NCBI GenBank assembly: GCA_027257055.1
Contig: JAPVLO010000322.1
Coordinates: 1,674,001-1,738,000, forward strand
Length of the DNA: 64,000 nt
DNA from: Cephalopachus bancanus
Lineage: Eukaryota > Chordata > Mammalia > Primates > Tarsiidae
Reading direction: 5' to 3'
The position numbers and the translations under genes were made by a program. A model generated the notes under the pieces. It worked only from the letters and a program-made list of their open reading frames with translations, searched no databases and was not told where the DNA came from. Each line of letters begins with the position of its first letter. Within the stretch, counting starts at the first letter, position 1. Positions 21,716 to 32,061 of this stretch are shown piece by piece.

Positions 21716-22657
21716 GACCCTGACCCACACTCTCAACATTAGATGGCATTTCCTAAATGTTGGCCTGGGGGGATCTTTCTCTCTGGCCCTGCTGTGTGGG
21801 TCCTTTAGGCCTTAGCACAAAGTTCCACTTGGTTAAGAGCCTTCTGGGACCTGCTAGTGTCATTCATAGGGAGGGTGACCACGCCTCACCCCACCTCCCA
21901 GCTGCTCTGTGCACACCACCATCGCATAAAAAGGGATGGGACTGGGGCACAGGCCCCCCTCAGTCCCTGAAGCCTGGATCAGTGGGTTCTGCCTCTTGTC
22001 CCAGCAATTGATCTCCATACTCACAGCCTAAGCTCCTTGAGGTCTGGGCCTGGACGCTCCCACAGCCTAAGCACAGGCCACCTGGATCCTCTTCCCTAAC
22101 CACTCATCAGGGCTCAGCCACCTGCTGCCAAACCTTCATGCCTCTGGACTGACCACTGCTTCCTGAATCCCCAGCGCCTACAGCCCCACTTCCCCACGTG
22201 GCACCCCAAAGCCCCTCTTCCCAGCCATGTGTCTAGACTATCCAGATGCAGAGTCCAGCCACTCCACATGGCTATCCTCCAGCACTTGACCACCAGCCTT
22301 CTCCCTTCTGACTCCTTCCAGCCCAGGGCTCAGACAGGACTGCAGCTTGACGGAATTCCCCAAGCACAGGCCAAGATCTGCCCATGGGGGAAGGAAGATG
22401 TGGACCCAGGAGCTTGCTGAGACTGGGCTCAGGCCTGTGGCCACCAGTGGGGCAGCCAGCCCAGGAAAAGATTCCTAGAGATTCCCAGGAATACCACTCA
22501 TGGGTCTGTTGGCAAATCCTTGGCCATGCAGGCAGGATGCCCAGAATCTGAAGCCTCTGTCAGATAACTACTTCTCGGGCCTCAAAGGACAAAGCTCTGG
22601 AGCAAACCCATCCTCTTCCCAAACACAGTCACCCACACAATAGAAAGTGTAGTCCTT
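21716..22657. other. Non-coding stretch without recognised features
   Basis: GC-rich DNA with several short ORFs. 'CTAAGCTCCTTGAGGTCTGGGCC' near 22030 faintly resembles an L2 3' end. Nothing else I can name. Confidence 0.4.
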
Positions 22658-22784
22658 GCAGGGTATGGTGACATGTGCCTATAATCCCCGCTATTCAGGA
22701 GGCTGAGGCAGAAGGATTGCTTGAGTCCTGGCATTCAAGACCAACCTAGGCAACAGAGCAAGACCCTGTCTCTAAAACAAAAAT
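22658..22784 (+). mobile_element. Alu monomer (7SL-derived, FLAM/FRAM-like)
   Basis: Single arm only: 'GCAGGGTATGGTGACATGTGCCTATAATCC', 'AGGAGGCTGAGGCAGAAGGATTGC', 'CAACAGAGCAAGACCCTGTCTC' and A-tail, in about 127 bp. Monomers predate dimeric Alus. Confidence 0.78.
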
Positions 22785-22869
22785 GCAACCCTTAACAATC
22801 ATACGCCCACAATCACTTTACAAGCACATTAACCCAAAACACTTCACAAGTTCACTCATGACTCACAGA

Positions 22870-23200
22870 AGCCCATCTATTTATTCAGTTGATATTGACC
22901 AAGCACCTGCTATATGCCAGGCACTGTTCTAGGCACTTGGGATACATCTGTGAACAAACTGGACAGAAGGGGCTTTCATTCCAATAGAGATTCCAACAAT
23001 AAAAAAACTTGGGATAGTAAATTTAAAAAATAAACTGGTGAATCACTTAGTGTATTGGAAGGTAATATTAAAAAAAGAAAAATTAGAACAAGATAAGGGG
23101 AATTGGAGTGCTGGGGAAGGGGCAGGTAGCTATTTAAAGTAGAGTGGTCAAGACCTCATTAAGAGCATGACCCTTAAGGGAACTCTTGAAGGGGGGATCA
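22870..23200 (-). mobile_element. L2 LINE 3' region, antisense
   Basis: 'TTTATTCAGTTGATATTGACCAAGCACCTGCTATATGCCAGGCACTGTTCTAGGCACTTGGGATAC' is antisense L2 3' end. 'TATTTAAAGTAGAGTGGTCAAGACCTC' fits the antisense body. Confidence 0.85.
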
Positions 23201-23204
23201 AGTT

Positions 23205-23425
23205 GTTTATTCATTCAATAAATACTTATTGAACATCCTCTACTGTGTGCCAGGAACTGTTCTGGTAGCGGGGACACCCATGAACAAAGCAGCTAAAATA
23301 CCTACCCTCGTGGAGTTTACATTCTGGCTTCTGGGAGAGAATCCATCACAAAGCAAAGAAGTGAATATATAGTGTGCCCACTGGTGATCAGTGTAATGGA
23401 GAAGATGTTAGCCAAGAAGGAATAA
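23205..23425 (-). mobile_element. Second L2 LINE 3' region, antisense
   Basis: Restarts at 'TTTATTCATTCAATAAATACTTATTGAACATCC', then 'GTGCCAGGAACTGTTCTGG' and 'TCGTGGAGTTTACATTCTGG'. Because it begins again from the 3' end it is a separate copy, placed directly after the first in the same orientation. Confidence 0.85.
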
Positions 23426-23439
23426 GAAGCAAGGATGGC

Positions 23440-23735
23440 CTCCAGAGTTCACCCTCACAAATCCTCCCACCATGCAAACACACACCCACAGATCCCCTCC
23501 AAGCTCACTGTCATACACACTCGCACTAGACTCGGCGCAGTCTCACTACACAAACACAGGCGCACCGGCATCCTCTCTACTGTGAAAAGTACACTCACAC
23601 GAACACACACAAATATGCCCACGCGCAGGCACACAAACACACCTACAACACACCTACGTATGAACACGCATGCAAGTATGCCAACATAAACACACAAACG
23701 CCCATCAAACACACATATTCTCCCCTAAGCCCAGC
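23440..23735 (+). repeat. Decayed CA-rich tract
   Basis: Dense CACAC/ACAAACAC/CATACAC words with irregular spacing and many substitutions. Little pure (CA)n remains. Minus-strand ORFs rich in Cys/Val are a consequence. Confidence 0.7.
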
Positions 23736-23964
23736 CTACTCAAGCTTCAGAGAGACACACCCTCAAGGTCACACAGAGGAACTAGAGAGTCAGAACCAGA
23801 AGGACCTTCAGGGCCAGCAGAAGCCTGGAGAGAGGCAACAGCTTGCCCACCGCCAGCAGCATGGTAGTGGTGCCACGGACACGAGTCCAGCCCCGACTTC
23901 TATACAATGACCCACAATCTTCCCTGCCCAGAGACTGTCAGGCTCCACACTCAACAAAGGCATT

Positions 23965-24350
23965 CACACTTTCAGAACTCTCACCAATTAACACACTGGC
24001 ACACAGGGACACTCAGAGGCACACGCACACACACACTCATGCAAGAACACAGACCTCACTCCCCTCTGCCATGTAACAAGGTGGTGTCCCTGTCCATTCA
24101 CCATCTCCCGCCCACTCACACATCACAGCTGTTCCAGCCACCCACGAACTATCCCCCTGCCCTCACCTGTGGCCTTGAGTGCTGTGTGCATACTGATGCA
24201 TCACGTGTGATCACGTACACATGTGGTTTGAAAACAAATGGGCATGCCTGTGTGTGAGCATTCACACATGTGCAAGCATGCAGAGGAAGTCTGCAATGGG
24301 TGAGCGAACACCTTTGTGTGAGCGTGCAATTGTGTGTGCACATGCCCAGG
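23965..24350. repeat. Decayed CA tract followed by TG-rich tract
   Basis: CA-rich on the plus strand to about 24060 (ACACGCACACACACACTCATG), then from about 24175 the plus strand is TG-rich (GTGTGTGAGCATTCACACATG, TTGTGTGAGCGTGCAATTGTG). The dinucleotide strand bias thus switches within 400 bp. Confidence 0.65.
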
Positions 24351-24369
24351 AAGACAGAGAAATGTATCA

Positions 24370-25159
24370 TCTAAATCTTGCTTCTCCAGGGGATGAAAGA
24401 AAGCAAAGCAAAGTTCAGGCTGAAATCACACCGCCGTGGCAGGCGGGGTTCCCTGGCCTCCCATGACAACCTGCCAGTGTGGGACGAGCTGACAGGCAGA
24501 AGGCAGCGAGCAGCCCAGCAGCAGGGAGACATTTGTTGTCTCCTAGCCCCTGGGACCTGCTGTGGCTGTGCAGGGAGCAGGAGACCAAAGTGCAGACAGC
24601 AGGAGACAGACAGCAAAGGGAGACAGCAAAGTGCAGACGACAGACACGATGACAAGCACATACCTGTCCAGCCTCCTTGCACTCTAGAAGAAGCAAAGCG
24701 AGAAGAAGCAGAAGCCCCCAGGCCACAGAGAAGCCAGGCACTTCTGGGCCCAGATGGAGGGAGAGGGTGCAGGCAAGAGGTGGCACAGACCCCAGAACAG
24801 GTTCTGCCCCACCAAACTCTTCCCTGGCCAAGAAAGTATCCTCAGGCCCCAGGCAGTCAGAGCCTTGAGCAATTGAGCTTGCCTCTGACTCCTTACTCCC
24901 AGGGAGTCACTTCTTCGCCCACACTCCTGCCTCTCTCTCTTTGTTTCTGTGCATTTGCTCATCGACTCTCCCTGCCTCTCTGTCTCTATGATTCTTTCTC
25001 CTCTTTGTGTAGGATTGTCCAACTTTGTCTTTCCATCTGTCCACGCTTTGCACTCTTCTTTTCAGTTTCCTCTATCAGCCTGGACCTCAACACTTCTCCT
25101 CCCAGAGCAATTTACCCCAGTTGAGCTTCTCACCATTCCTTTGGGGCAGGCTGAGAGGG
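24370..25159. other. Non-coding stretch carrying the longest ORF (not a gene)
   Basis: A 248-codon plus-strand ORF spans 24378-25124. Its product is low in domain-like pattern (Gln/Arg-rich first half, Ser/Leu-rich second half over CTCTGT-rich DNA) and has no family resemblance I can see. Antisense ORFs of similar quality overlap it. I treat it as chance. Confidence 0.45.
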
Positions 25160-25262
25160 TCGAGATTAAAAATCCCATTTTGCGGGTGAGAAAACAGTCC
25201 CCAAAGCTTACCCAGGGCCACACAGCTGACACAGAATTTCAAATCCAGGCCTTTCCATTACA
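25160..25262 (-). mobile_element. MIR SINE fragment, antisense
   Basis: 'CCCATTTTGCGGGTGAGAAAACAGTCCCCAAAGCTTACCCAGGGCCACACAGCTGACACAG' is an antisense MIR core. Confidence 0.8.
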
Positions 25263-26015
25263 TGGCCAACTCACTTGGAAGCGCAAGCAGTTCTCCTCAA
25301 GTTCTCCACACCCCAAAGGAAAGAGAGCTGAAGGACCCAGTGGCACAAATCAGAGCATCCCACCCCAGCCCAAACAAGAAAACCGCCTGCAATTAACTAA
25401 AGTTTCTAGCAAACAGAATAAGGATTGCAATGGGAGGCATGGAGGCTTTCTGTGTGTCCTTCCAAAGATGCTCCATGCCAGCCCCATTGGCCCCCAAGTC
25501 TGAAGTGTGTGTACATCCCACATTTCACACCCCATCTGGGATGAACGGGCTTCCCACCTCTCGAGGAGGTGCCTCTCAAGGTCTCTATCTTCCCATCTGT
25601 ACAATGGGGATGGTGGGTCTTGCTCACAATACTGGGCTGGACTCCTGCTCCACAAATGCGCAATCTTCTCTCCCTCTGCAGAACCCTGATCCCTGAAAGG
25701 CCTTAGACTTTAGTCCTCAAGAGGCCTCAGATACTCTGGAGGATTGCCATGGTTCCATGGCCCAAACTAGCTTTGGCCACACGAGCAGCTGGGTGGCAAG
25801 CGTGCAGCCACGGGCCCAGAGGCAGAGCCCCATCTGCAGCAACATCCGACAGCCTCCAGAAGCCTCTACTGCTGCCTCCAGCCCCCACCTGAGAGGCGTC
25901 AGCACCAACGACCCGCCAGGGCCTGCCCATTTTCCTTTCTTTTCATTGCCGGCTCTGCGCACAGTTATAGAACCAGGTCTCCACAGAGTAATTTACTGGC
26001 AGAATCTCTCCCAGA
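25263..26015. other. Non-coding stretch without recognised features
   Basis: No clear repeat. 'CTATCTTCCCATCTGTACAATGGGGATGG' near 25590 is a very short MIR trace. It leads into the repeat-free enhancer-like block. Confidence 0.4.
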
Positions 26016-26470
26016 ATCCAGCTTGAAACCAAGCTGTAAAAACAGCTTCGAGTGTAAATAATTCATGCAGACAATATGACTTTTTTATGTAAATTCGGTG
26101 CATTAACCCTCTATTATAATGATGGACGACAGATAGGGGCGACGTTGCCTTGGTAAGAGCTAATGGATGGCCGCCATAAATTCACTGCACATTTTATTGT
26201 GTTGCTGGAAATTGTGCCTTCAGGCAATGCTGTTTACTTTTATGTAAAACTCTAGGTTCCCTAAATATTACAAATATTTTACATCCAGCTCCTCAGCATT
26301 TGGGCTCTGCCCACAAATCAAGCTTTCTCCATGTGAGTTGTAATTAAAGGTTTGTTGTTTTTTTTTTTCCTGGGACAATTATCTCCAACTATAAAGAGAA
26401 ATATTTTTCCCCTTTAGATGTTCCGTCATTGACTTATTAACAAATCCTTTGAAGAAGGATGTTGGAAGTG
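26016..26470. promoter_or_regulatory. Candidate conserved developmental enhancer (HOX/CDX/FOX-type sites)
   Basis: A 450-bp AT-rich block with no repeat. It holds TTTTTTATGTAAAT (26081-26094) and CTTTTATGTAAA (26237-26248), CCATAAA (CDX/HOX-type) near 26175, a GATGGCCGCCAT inverted arrangement (YY1-like CCAT on both strands) near 26166, the inverted repeat AAATATT-ACA-AATATTT (26273-26289, FOX-like) and GTAATTAAA near 26339. Such density is typical of conserved vertebrate enhancers. I cannot show conservation from one sequence. Confidence 0.5.
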
Positions 26471-26984
26471 ACTTGTGGTGGAACTTGGCAGGAGGTGGGT
26501 CCGCGGGAGAAGGGGCTCTGTGGTGCAGGAGCTTGGTGGCTGGCTTTCATGTCCGGTCGCCACTCCGGTTTATTTACACATATGATATTCTGGGCTTTCC
26601 TCCCCCCTCTTCCTTTCTATAATTCATGACCACTTTAGCAGGGTAATTCCTCCAACCACCTTTGCAAGAGATTGGCCCCTTGCAAGCCCCCGCCCAAGCT
26701 CCTCTGGGGAGGCAGACGGCTGGGACATTGTCCCTGAGAGGGTCAGAAGCAGAGTCATCGCAGCTGGCTACCCACACACAAGCTGATTCATCCCTCCCTT
26801 GTATCCCGTCCATGGCCCAGAGCTCCCTGGACGGAACCTCGGGGTTTCCTGCATTGATTCTCCTCCAGTCCAAAGTGTTGGAAATGCCCCTTGGCTCAGG
26901 CCCTGCCAGGCAGAGGTCGGGAGGATGCCGTTGAGTCTTGCCAGAGGTCTGCGGAGAGGAAGGCCGAGAACCTCAGAGGCTTAT
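26471..26984. other. Repeat-free spacer between two motif-rich blocks
   Basis: GC-richer, with no transposon I can identify. Freedom from repeats across 25.9-27.1 kb fits selection against insertions but could be chance. Confidence 0.4.
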
Positions 26985-27115
26985 TAATGAAGGGAGGCAA
27001 CAGCTGGAGCAGCAACCCTCTTTAAAAATAATCCTCACACTTGTTTATTATTGTCATTAATATTAATGGTATGCTATTAATATTCATACAGCTGCATTAA
27101 TACCATCCAGGAGCA
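26985..27115. promoter_or_regulatory. Candidate enhancer: homeodomain palindrome cluster
   Basis: Contains the perfect 14-bp palindrome CATTAATATTAATG (27055-27068), then ATTAATATTCAT (27076-27087) and CATTAATA (27095-27102) at about 20-bp spacing, one to two helical turns, preceded by TTGTTTATT (FOX-like). TAAT cores are homeodomain sites and palindromes favour dimers. Function is inferred. Confidence 0.45.
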
Positions 27116-27454
27116 CCTGGGATCTCCAAGCGTGCCTAATCGCATGGGATTCTGTCTCCAGGGCTCCCACCTCTCTGCCTGTCCCTCTCCATGAGGACAG
27201 CGCCCTGTCCTGTACAGGTTCCAACACCCTCTCCATCTTCTCCAATGGGTGCCTACCTTTGGAAGCCCAGAGCCCCATGGGACTTGGAGTCATCTCTAAG
27301 TCCCAAGGGCTTTGCCGTGAGGCTGGGACCGAAGGCCACAGATTCTGGACATTTCCTGCCTCCCCAAGGGGCACAGGAAGGTTTCTGACAAAGGTGGCTT
27401 AAGAAAGAAAGATAGTTCATTTCCCTCTCAATTTCCTGCAGAGTCGAAAAAAGA
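27116..27454. other. Non-coding stretch without recognised features
   Basis: No named repeat. A minus-strand ORF at 27084-27374 has no recognisable domain. Confidence 0.4.
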
Positions 27455-27544
27455 CAAGTTGGTTAAAAACAAAAATGAGATATCATTTTTCACCGATTAG
27501 ATTGGCAAAGATAATTATAATAACAATGGCAACAGTGGTGACCA

Positions 27545-27640
27545 GCTCACCGCCTCTGCGCCTGCACTGTACTTAACCCTCCGTGCTTGCTGTCTTACTG
27601 AATCTTCACAACAACCTCACCATGTACCCTTTATGGGATT
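27545..27640 (-). mobile_element. MIR fragment, antisense, within L1M
   Basis: 'TACTTAACCCTCCGTGCTTGCTGTCTTACTGAATCTTCACAACAACCTC' is the antisense MIR 3' half, lying between two consecutive L1 blocks. Confidence 0.65.
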
Positions 27641-27771
27641 GTAAATTTGTTAAACCTTCTTGGGGAGCAATTCATAATATGTGACAAAATGCAAACTCTG
27701 CTTATCCTTTGACCCAGCAATTGCATTTTTAGGAATTTCTCATATGATAATAATTGAAAATACTGCTCCCT

Positions 27772-28215
27772 CTCAGTGAAATGCTCTTGCCATTCCCCTC
27801 CATGCTCACCGGTGCTGCCCCCTTCCATCCCCTCATCCTGTCTTTTGCCTACTCATCTTTCAGTCTGATGTCTCCTCCTCAGGGAAGCCTTCCCTGACTC
27901 CAAAGACCAGATTACCTTCCCTTGTGTAATTCTCTCATAGCCTGCACCGTATGTACTTTTCCTTCATGCTCCGAATCAACTGCTAATTAGATAATTCTTT
28001 GTGTAACCTCTTAATACATATACTCATTGCAAAAAAAGTTTCTGTCTTTTGCCTGCTGGCAGGGGTCAGAAGCCCTGTCTCCCCACTACATCATAAACTC
28101 CACCAGAGGCAGGACTGACGATGTCTGTTTTATTCTCCATTTCTATGCCCAGCACCTCGCATTGAGCTGGTACTTAGAACACACTCAATAAACATCTGTA
28201 GCATGAATGAATAAA
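27772..28215 (+). mobile_element. L2 LINE 3' end, sense, within L1M
   Basis: 'CCTCAGGGAAGCCTTCCCTGACTCC', 'CATAAACTCCACCAGAGGCAGGACTGACGATGTCTG' and 'CTCAATAAACATCTGTAGCATGAATGAATAAATG' give the full L2 3' end, placed between L1 blocks. Confidence 0.85.
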
Positions 28216-28690
28216 TGAAATGCACAAAGATAGATGTTCATTGCAGGGATGTTTATAAGAGTAAAACAATTGGAAAAACATACATCTCCATTGGCTGGGC
28301 ACTGGGTGAGTAAAGGGAGGCATATCCTTACACGGGTATCTCCATACACATAAAAACAGGCATTAAAACCACGAGGTAGATCTGTCTGAATTGACACGAA
28401 GGATGTCCGTGACATATTGCTGAGTGGGGAGGAAAAAAAAACAGGTGACAGAACAGCATGTGTCGTCTGATTTCATTCGGGGTGGAATTGCATACGTGGA
28501 ATCTATTTGTGTATATTTATGCATGGAGAGAAGTCTGGAAGGACGTTCACCAAAATGTTATGTGGTTATCTCTGGCTGGTGATATCTGAGGTGCTTTTAC
28601 ATTTTTCTTTGAACTTTTCCATATTGTCTGAATTTTTTGCAATGAACATATGTATCCTTTTTTACAAAATGATAAAGCTGCTTTCAAAAG

Positions 28691-29304
28691 GAAAAATAAA
28701 AGGATAGGTACATTGGGAAAGGTTAGAGGCTGCTTTGGGAGGGGCTTGAGTGGGGACCCCAGGCGAATTGAACAGAAGCTGGGACCAAGGGGCCAAAGGG
28801 GGCATCTGGCTGGGCTAGGCACCATCCTAGGCCATAGGGGAGCTTAGGGCTCATCCCTACCCCCGTATTTCCTCCGGTTGTACCATGTCCAGGGTGAATA
28901 AAGATGTCTGCCTTTGATTCCTCTGACATGCTTTACCGCCTCAGAGATGTTTTGCAAAATTCATAGCGGTTTTCTCAGGCTCCAAGCTTCCTGGGACCAA
29001 TTCCATTTTGAACAATAGCAGCGTGCCTATTTGCAGGAGGGGTTGGCCCACCCCAGAGCGGCCTCCCAACCTCTGTGAGCTGGGACTACAGGGCTGAGTG
29101 TCGAGGCCACAGCATGAAAATACATGAGCTCGTCCTTGTCCTCGTCCTCACCCTCCTCCTCCTCCTGTCAAGGAGAAGGAAGAAGGAAGGCAGCTGTCCC
29201 CCAATTCCCTCTTGTGCCCTGAGGGAACCCTATACCCCAGGAGGTGACACAAAGCCCTTTGCCATGTCTGTCCTTTTTCTAACTGGATCTCCTTACCCAG
29301 GAAC
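28691..29304. other. Non-coding stretch without recognised features
   Basis: No named repeat; a short CTC-rich run (CCTCGTCCTCACCCTCCTCC) near 29138 precedes a GAAG-rich run. A 78-codon ORF here starts as a leucine-rich stretch because of the CTC run. Confidence 0.4.
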
Positions 29305-29400
29305 TACCTAAAGCCCTGAGAAGCTAAGTGACTTGATCAATCCAAGGTCACAGAGCAAGGTAATGACAGGACACACAGTACAGCCAGGGGTCTCACTGCC
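29305..29400 (-). mobile_element. MIR SINE fragment, antisense
   Basis: 'CCCTGAGAAGCTAAGTGACTTGATCAATCCAAGGTCACAGAGCAAGG' is an antisense MIR core. Confidence 0.7.
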
Positions 29401-29428
29401 TGGTCTGTGCGTGCTTCAATTATATCTA

Positions 29429-29741
29429 TTTTTTTTTTTATTCAGGGTCTCACTCTGCCACCCAGAATGGAGTGCAGTGGCATGATTATGATAATCACAG
29501 CTCTCCGCAACCTCCAATCTCCAATTCCTGGACTCAGGCAATCCTTCTGCCTTAGCCTCCCAAGTAGCTGTAGTAGACTACAGGTGCGCACCACTGCATC
29601 CAGCTCATTTTAAAATTTTTTTGTAGAGATGAGATCTTACTATGTTGCCCAGGTTGATCTTGACCACCTGGGCTCAGGCTATCCTCCTGCCTCAATCTCT
29701 CAAAGTGCTGGGATTACCGGTGTGAGCCACTATGCCCAGCC
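29429..29741 (-). mobile_element. Alu (AluJ-like), antisense
   Basis: Poly-T, GGGTCTCACTCTGCCACCC, linker TTTTAAAATTTTTTTG near 29608, ending ACTATGCCCAGCC. Flanks share CAATTNTAT-type sequence, a probable target-site duplication. Confidence 0.9.
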
Positions 29742-29904
29742 AATTCTATATTTTAAAATATTAGAAAAAGAAAGAAAAGCCAGGTGCTCATCTTTTCAGA
29801 TAAATCCAAGAAATATAGCAACATAAACATTACCCCGAACTAAGCCACAGAAGACTCCATCACTGGGCTTCCTGCCAGTCAAGATCCAGGACCCAGAACC
29901 CAGA

Positions 29905-30450
29905 GTGATTTCTAGGAAATACAAAACTGGTCATTTCTCTGCTTAAAAGCCTTCTGTGGCTCCACACTCCTTCTGCAGGGAATATAAGCCTGGGTTCGGG
30001 GGTTTTTTAGATATGGACCATGCCTCTCTGTGTGTGCCAGCACACCCCTCCCCATGCCTCTCTGTATGTGCCTGTGCTCCAGTCACACTGGGTGACGCCC
30101 TCAATGCTGTCACACCTCCAGCCTTTGTCTGTCCCCTCCCCACTTCCCTCATGTTGCTCCTCATCCTCCAGGACCCAGCTTGGGTGGCCACCTGACCTGG
30201 GAAGGCTTCCCTGACCCTCCGCCTCCAGGGGCATCAACGCCGCTGTCAGCTCCCACAGATCCCTGTGCTATTATCCATCCAATCACCCATTTGGTCAATA
30301 AATCTCTACTGAGCACCTACTATGTGCTGGCCCCATAATGGCATCTACCACACAGTAATGTCTGTTTCATGCCTTCTTCTGTGCTAGACAGTAAGCTGCT
30401 TAAGGGCAGGGACACATTACAGGACCCAGCACGAATCTACTTCACAGTTG
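29905..30450 (+). mobile_element. L2 LINE 3' region, sense (composite)
   Basis: 'CTCTGCTTAAAAGCCTTCTGTGGCTCC', 'GGGAAGGCTTCCCTGACCC' and 'AGACAGTAAGCTGCTTAAGGGCAGGGACACATTACAGGACCCAGCACG' are sense L2 blocks. 'TTTGGTCAATAAATCTCTACTGAGCACCTACTATGTGCTGG' at 30292-30332 is a short opposite-oriented L2 end within it. Confidence 0.7.
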
Positions 30451-30454
30451 TGTG

Positions 30455-30530
30455 GCAACGGCTGCAAACATCAGCCCTATTTTACAGATCGGAAAACCAG
30501 GGATTCCTCGACTATGGACATGAGCAAGAA
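30455..30530 (-). mobile_element. MIR fragment, antisense
   Basis: 'CAGCCCTATTTTACAGATCGGAAAACCAGGG' resembles antisense MIR 'cccattttacagatgaggaaactgagg'. Short. Confidence 0.5.
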
Positions 30531-30550
30531 GAGGAAAGAAAATGTTTCCT

Positions 30551-30866
30551 GGCCGGACTCAATGGCTCAGTCCGTAATCCTAGCACTTTGGGAGGCCGGG
30601 CAAGTGAATTGCCTGAGCCCACGGGTCCAAGACCAGCCCGGGCAACTTGGCAAGACCTCATCTCTACAATAAAAAAATTTTTTTTTAAATTAGCCTATCA
30701 TAGTAGCACGCACCTGTAGTACCAGCTACTTGGAAAGCTGAGGTGGAAGAATCACCAGAGCCCAGCAGGTCGACACTGGGGTGATCATGAGTGTGTCACT
30801 GCACTCCAGCCTGGGCAACAGAGTAAGACTCCAACTCAAAAAAAAAGAAAGAAAGAAAGAAAGAAA
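30551..30866 (+). mobile_element. Alu with 17-bp perfect TSD and (GAAA)n tail
   Basis: GGCCGGACTCAATGGCTCAGTCCG start, TGAATTGCCTGAGCCCACGG, GACTCCAACTC end: lineage-specific family, moderately diverged. Flanked by the perfect duplication GAAAGAAAATGTTTCCT (30534-30550, 30867-30883). The tail has expanded as GAAA repeats. Confidence 0.93.
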
Positions 30867-31082
30867 GAAAGAAAATGTTTCCTAAAACACACACCTCACA
30901 CCCGTACAACGCTTCCATGCCCCCCCACTGTCCTCCCAAAACTTTTAACCCTGCTAGATCAGGTCTCTGCTCTCTTCTTTCTCCTATGATGCTCCCACCT
31001 TCCTGAGGCTTTTATAATTCTTTCCAGGCTACAGCATTTCTGTCTCATTCGTCTTGGTCTCTCAAATAATACATAGTGTGTG

Positions 31083-31110
31083 CATGAATGAATGAATGAA
31101 TGAATGACAT
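31083..31110 (+). repeat. (GAAT)n short tandem repeat
   Basis: GCATGAATGAATGAATGAATGAATGAC, likely the tail of a MIR/L2 end ('AATAATACATAGTGTG'). Confidence 0.8.
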
Positions 31111-31805
31111 TACATAGGTATCTCAAACTTAAGATGTATAAAACTCATCATCTTTCATGTCCCAGTGAACATCCTCATCAACCATCCAATCATGGAAGCC
31201 ACACCAGGCTCCTCCCCTCCCCTCACTTCTAATCAGTCTCTGCTACCAGTGTGATTGTGCCTCAGGGATGTTCTCTGGTGCCATCCCCTTCCCTTCCTCC
31301 CACTGCCGTGGCTCAGACCTCACCCTCTTCTGGTTGTGTGCCCCTCAGCAGCCAGTCACTGATGGTCCACCTCCAGTCCTCACCCCCACTCTAGTCTTTC
31401 CTCCACATAAAAGTAAAGCAATGTTTCCTTCTTGAAGGTCTTCAATGGTTCCCCATCACCCTGAGAATTATGTAGCCCTGGGTGATCCAGTCCAGCTGCC
31501 ACCCACTCCTGCCAACTTGCTCCTGGTCTCCAGCCACTCTGATGGGCTAGGTGCTCTCATGACTCCATGCCACACATCCTCTCAGAGGTCTCACTCCTGG
31601 TCACCCTCCAAGATTCAGCTCAACAGCTGCCTCCCCAGAGAGGCTTTCCCCAAGCCCACCTCACCCTGTCTCCTACTCCAGCCAAATGACGTGCTGAGGA
31701 GCACGCTGTGCCTTCACCCAATAACCTGGGAGGTCACTGCCTGCATTTTGGCTCATCTCTTCCACTGCACTGCAAGCTCCCTAAAAGCAGGGCGCCCAGG
31801 GTCCA
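31111..31805 (+). mobile_element. L2 LINE, sense, long fragment
   Basis: 'CTTCAATGGTTCCCCATCACCCTGAG', 'GATTCAGCTCAACAGCTGCCTCCCCAGAGAGGCTTTCCCCAAGCCC' and 'CACTGCAAGCTCCCTAAAAGCAGG' follow L2 order. Confidence 0.75.
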
Positions 31806-31844
31806 GGGAAAATGTATTACTGTTGTTGTGGGTGGGGTAGGTTT

Positions 31845-31995
31845 CATCAGCCCCATATAATAGATGAGGAAATCGAAGCTCAGAGAGACGGAATGACTTT
31901 CCCAAGGTCACAGAGTAGCAGTGGGTGGAGCTGGAGCTTGAACCCAGATGTTACTACTTCCAACGAGTTATTCTTTCCACTGTATTACAACTTCA
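31845..31995 (-). mobile_element. MIR SINE, antisense
   Basis: 'ATAGATGAGGAAATCGAAGCTCAGAGAGACGGAATGACTTTCCCAAGGTCACAGAGTAGCAG...GAGCTTGAACCCAGATG' is a well-kept antisense MIR. Confidence 0.88.
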
Positions 31996-32020
31996 TTTCA
32001 CAACCACTCTAGCGAGCATT

Positions 32021-32021
32021 T

Positions 32022-32059
<38 letters not shown>
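32021..32059 (+). repeat. (AC)n microsatellite
   Basis: Uninterrupted AC repeat of about 38 bp that served as the insertion site of the following Alu. Confidence 0.92.

Positions 32060-32061
<2 letters not shown>

Larger units (their letters stand above)
27455..28690 (+). mobile_element. L1M LINE 3' end, sense, interrupted twice
   Basis: Three blocks in L1 order: 27455-27540 ('AATGAGATATCATTTTTCACCGATTAGATTGGCAAAGA'), 27640-27771 ('GATTGTAAATTTG', 'CTTTGACCCAGCAATTGCATTTTTAGGAATTTCTC') and 28216-28690 ('GTTCATTGCAGGGATGTTTATAAGAG', 'CGAGGTAGATCTGTCTGAATTGAC', then the 3' UTR). A MIR and an L2 fill the gaps. Dead element. Confidence 0.8.

Noticed and set aside
22020..22440. Possible promoter or CpG-rich region
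   Set aside because: GC-rich but with few CpGs, and no TATA/Inr arrangement or downstream ORF worth calling.
24378..25124. 248-codon ORF, the longest in the window
   Set aside because: No recognisable domain, low-complexity composition following CTCTGT- and GCAGACA-rich DNA, antisense ORFs of similar length across it, and no splice or promoter context.
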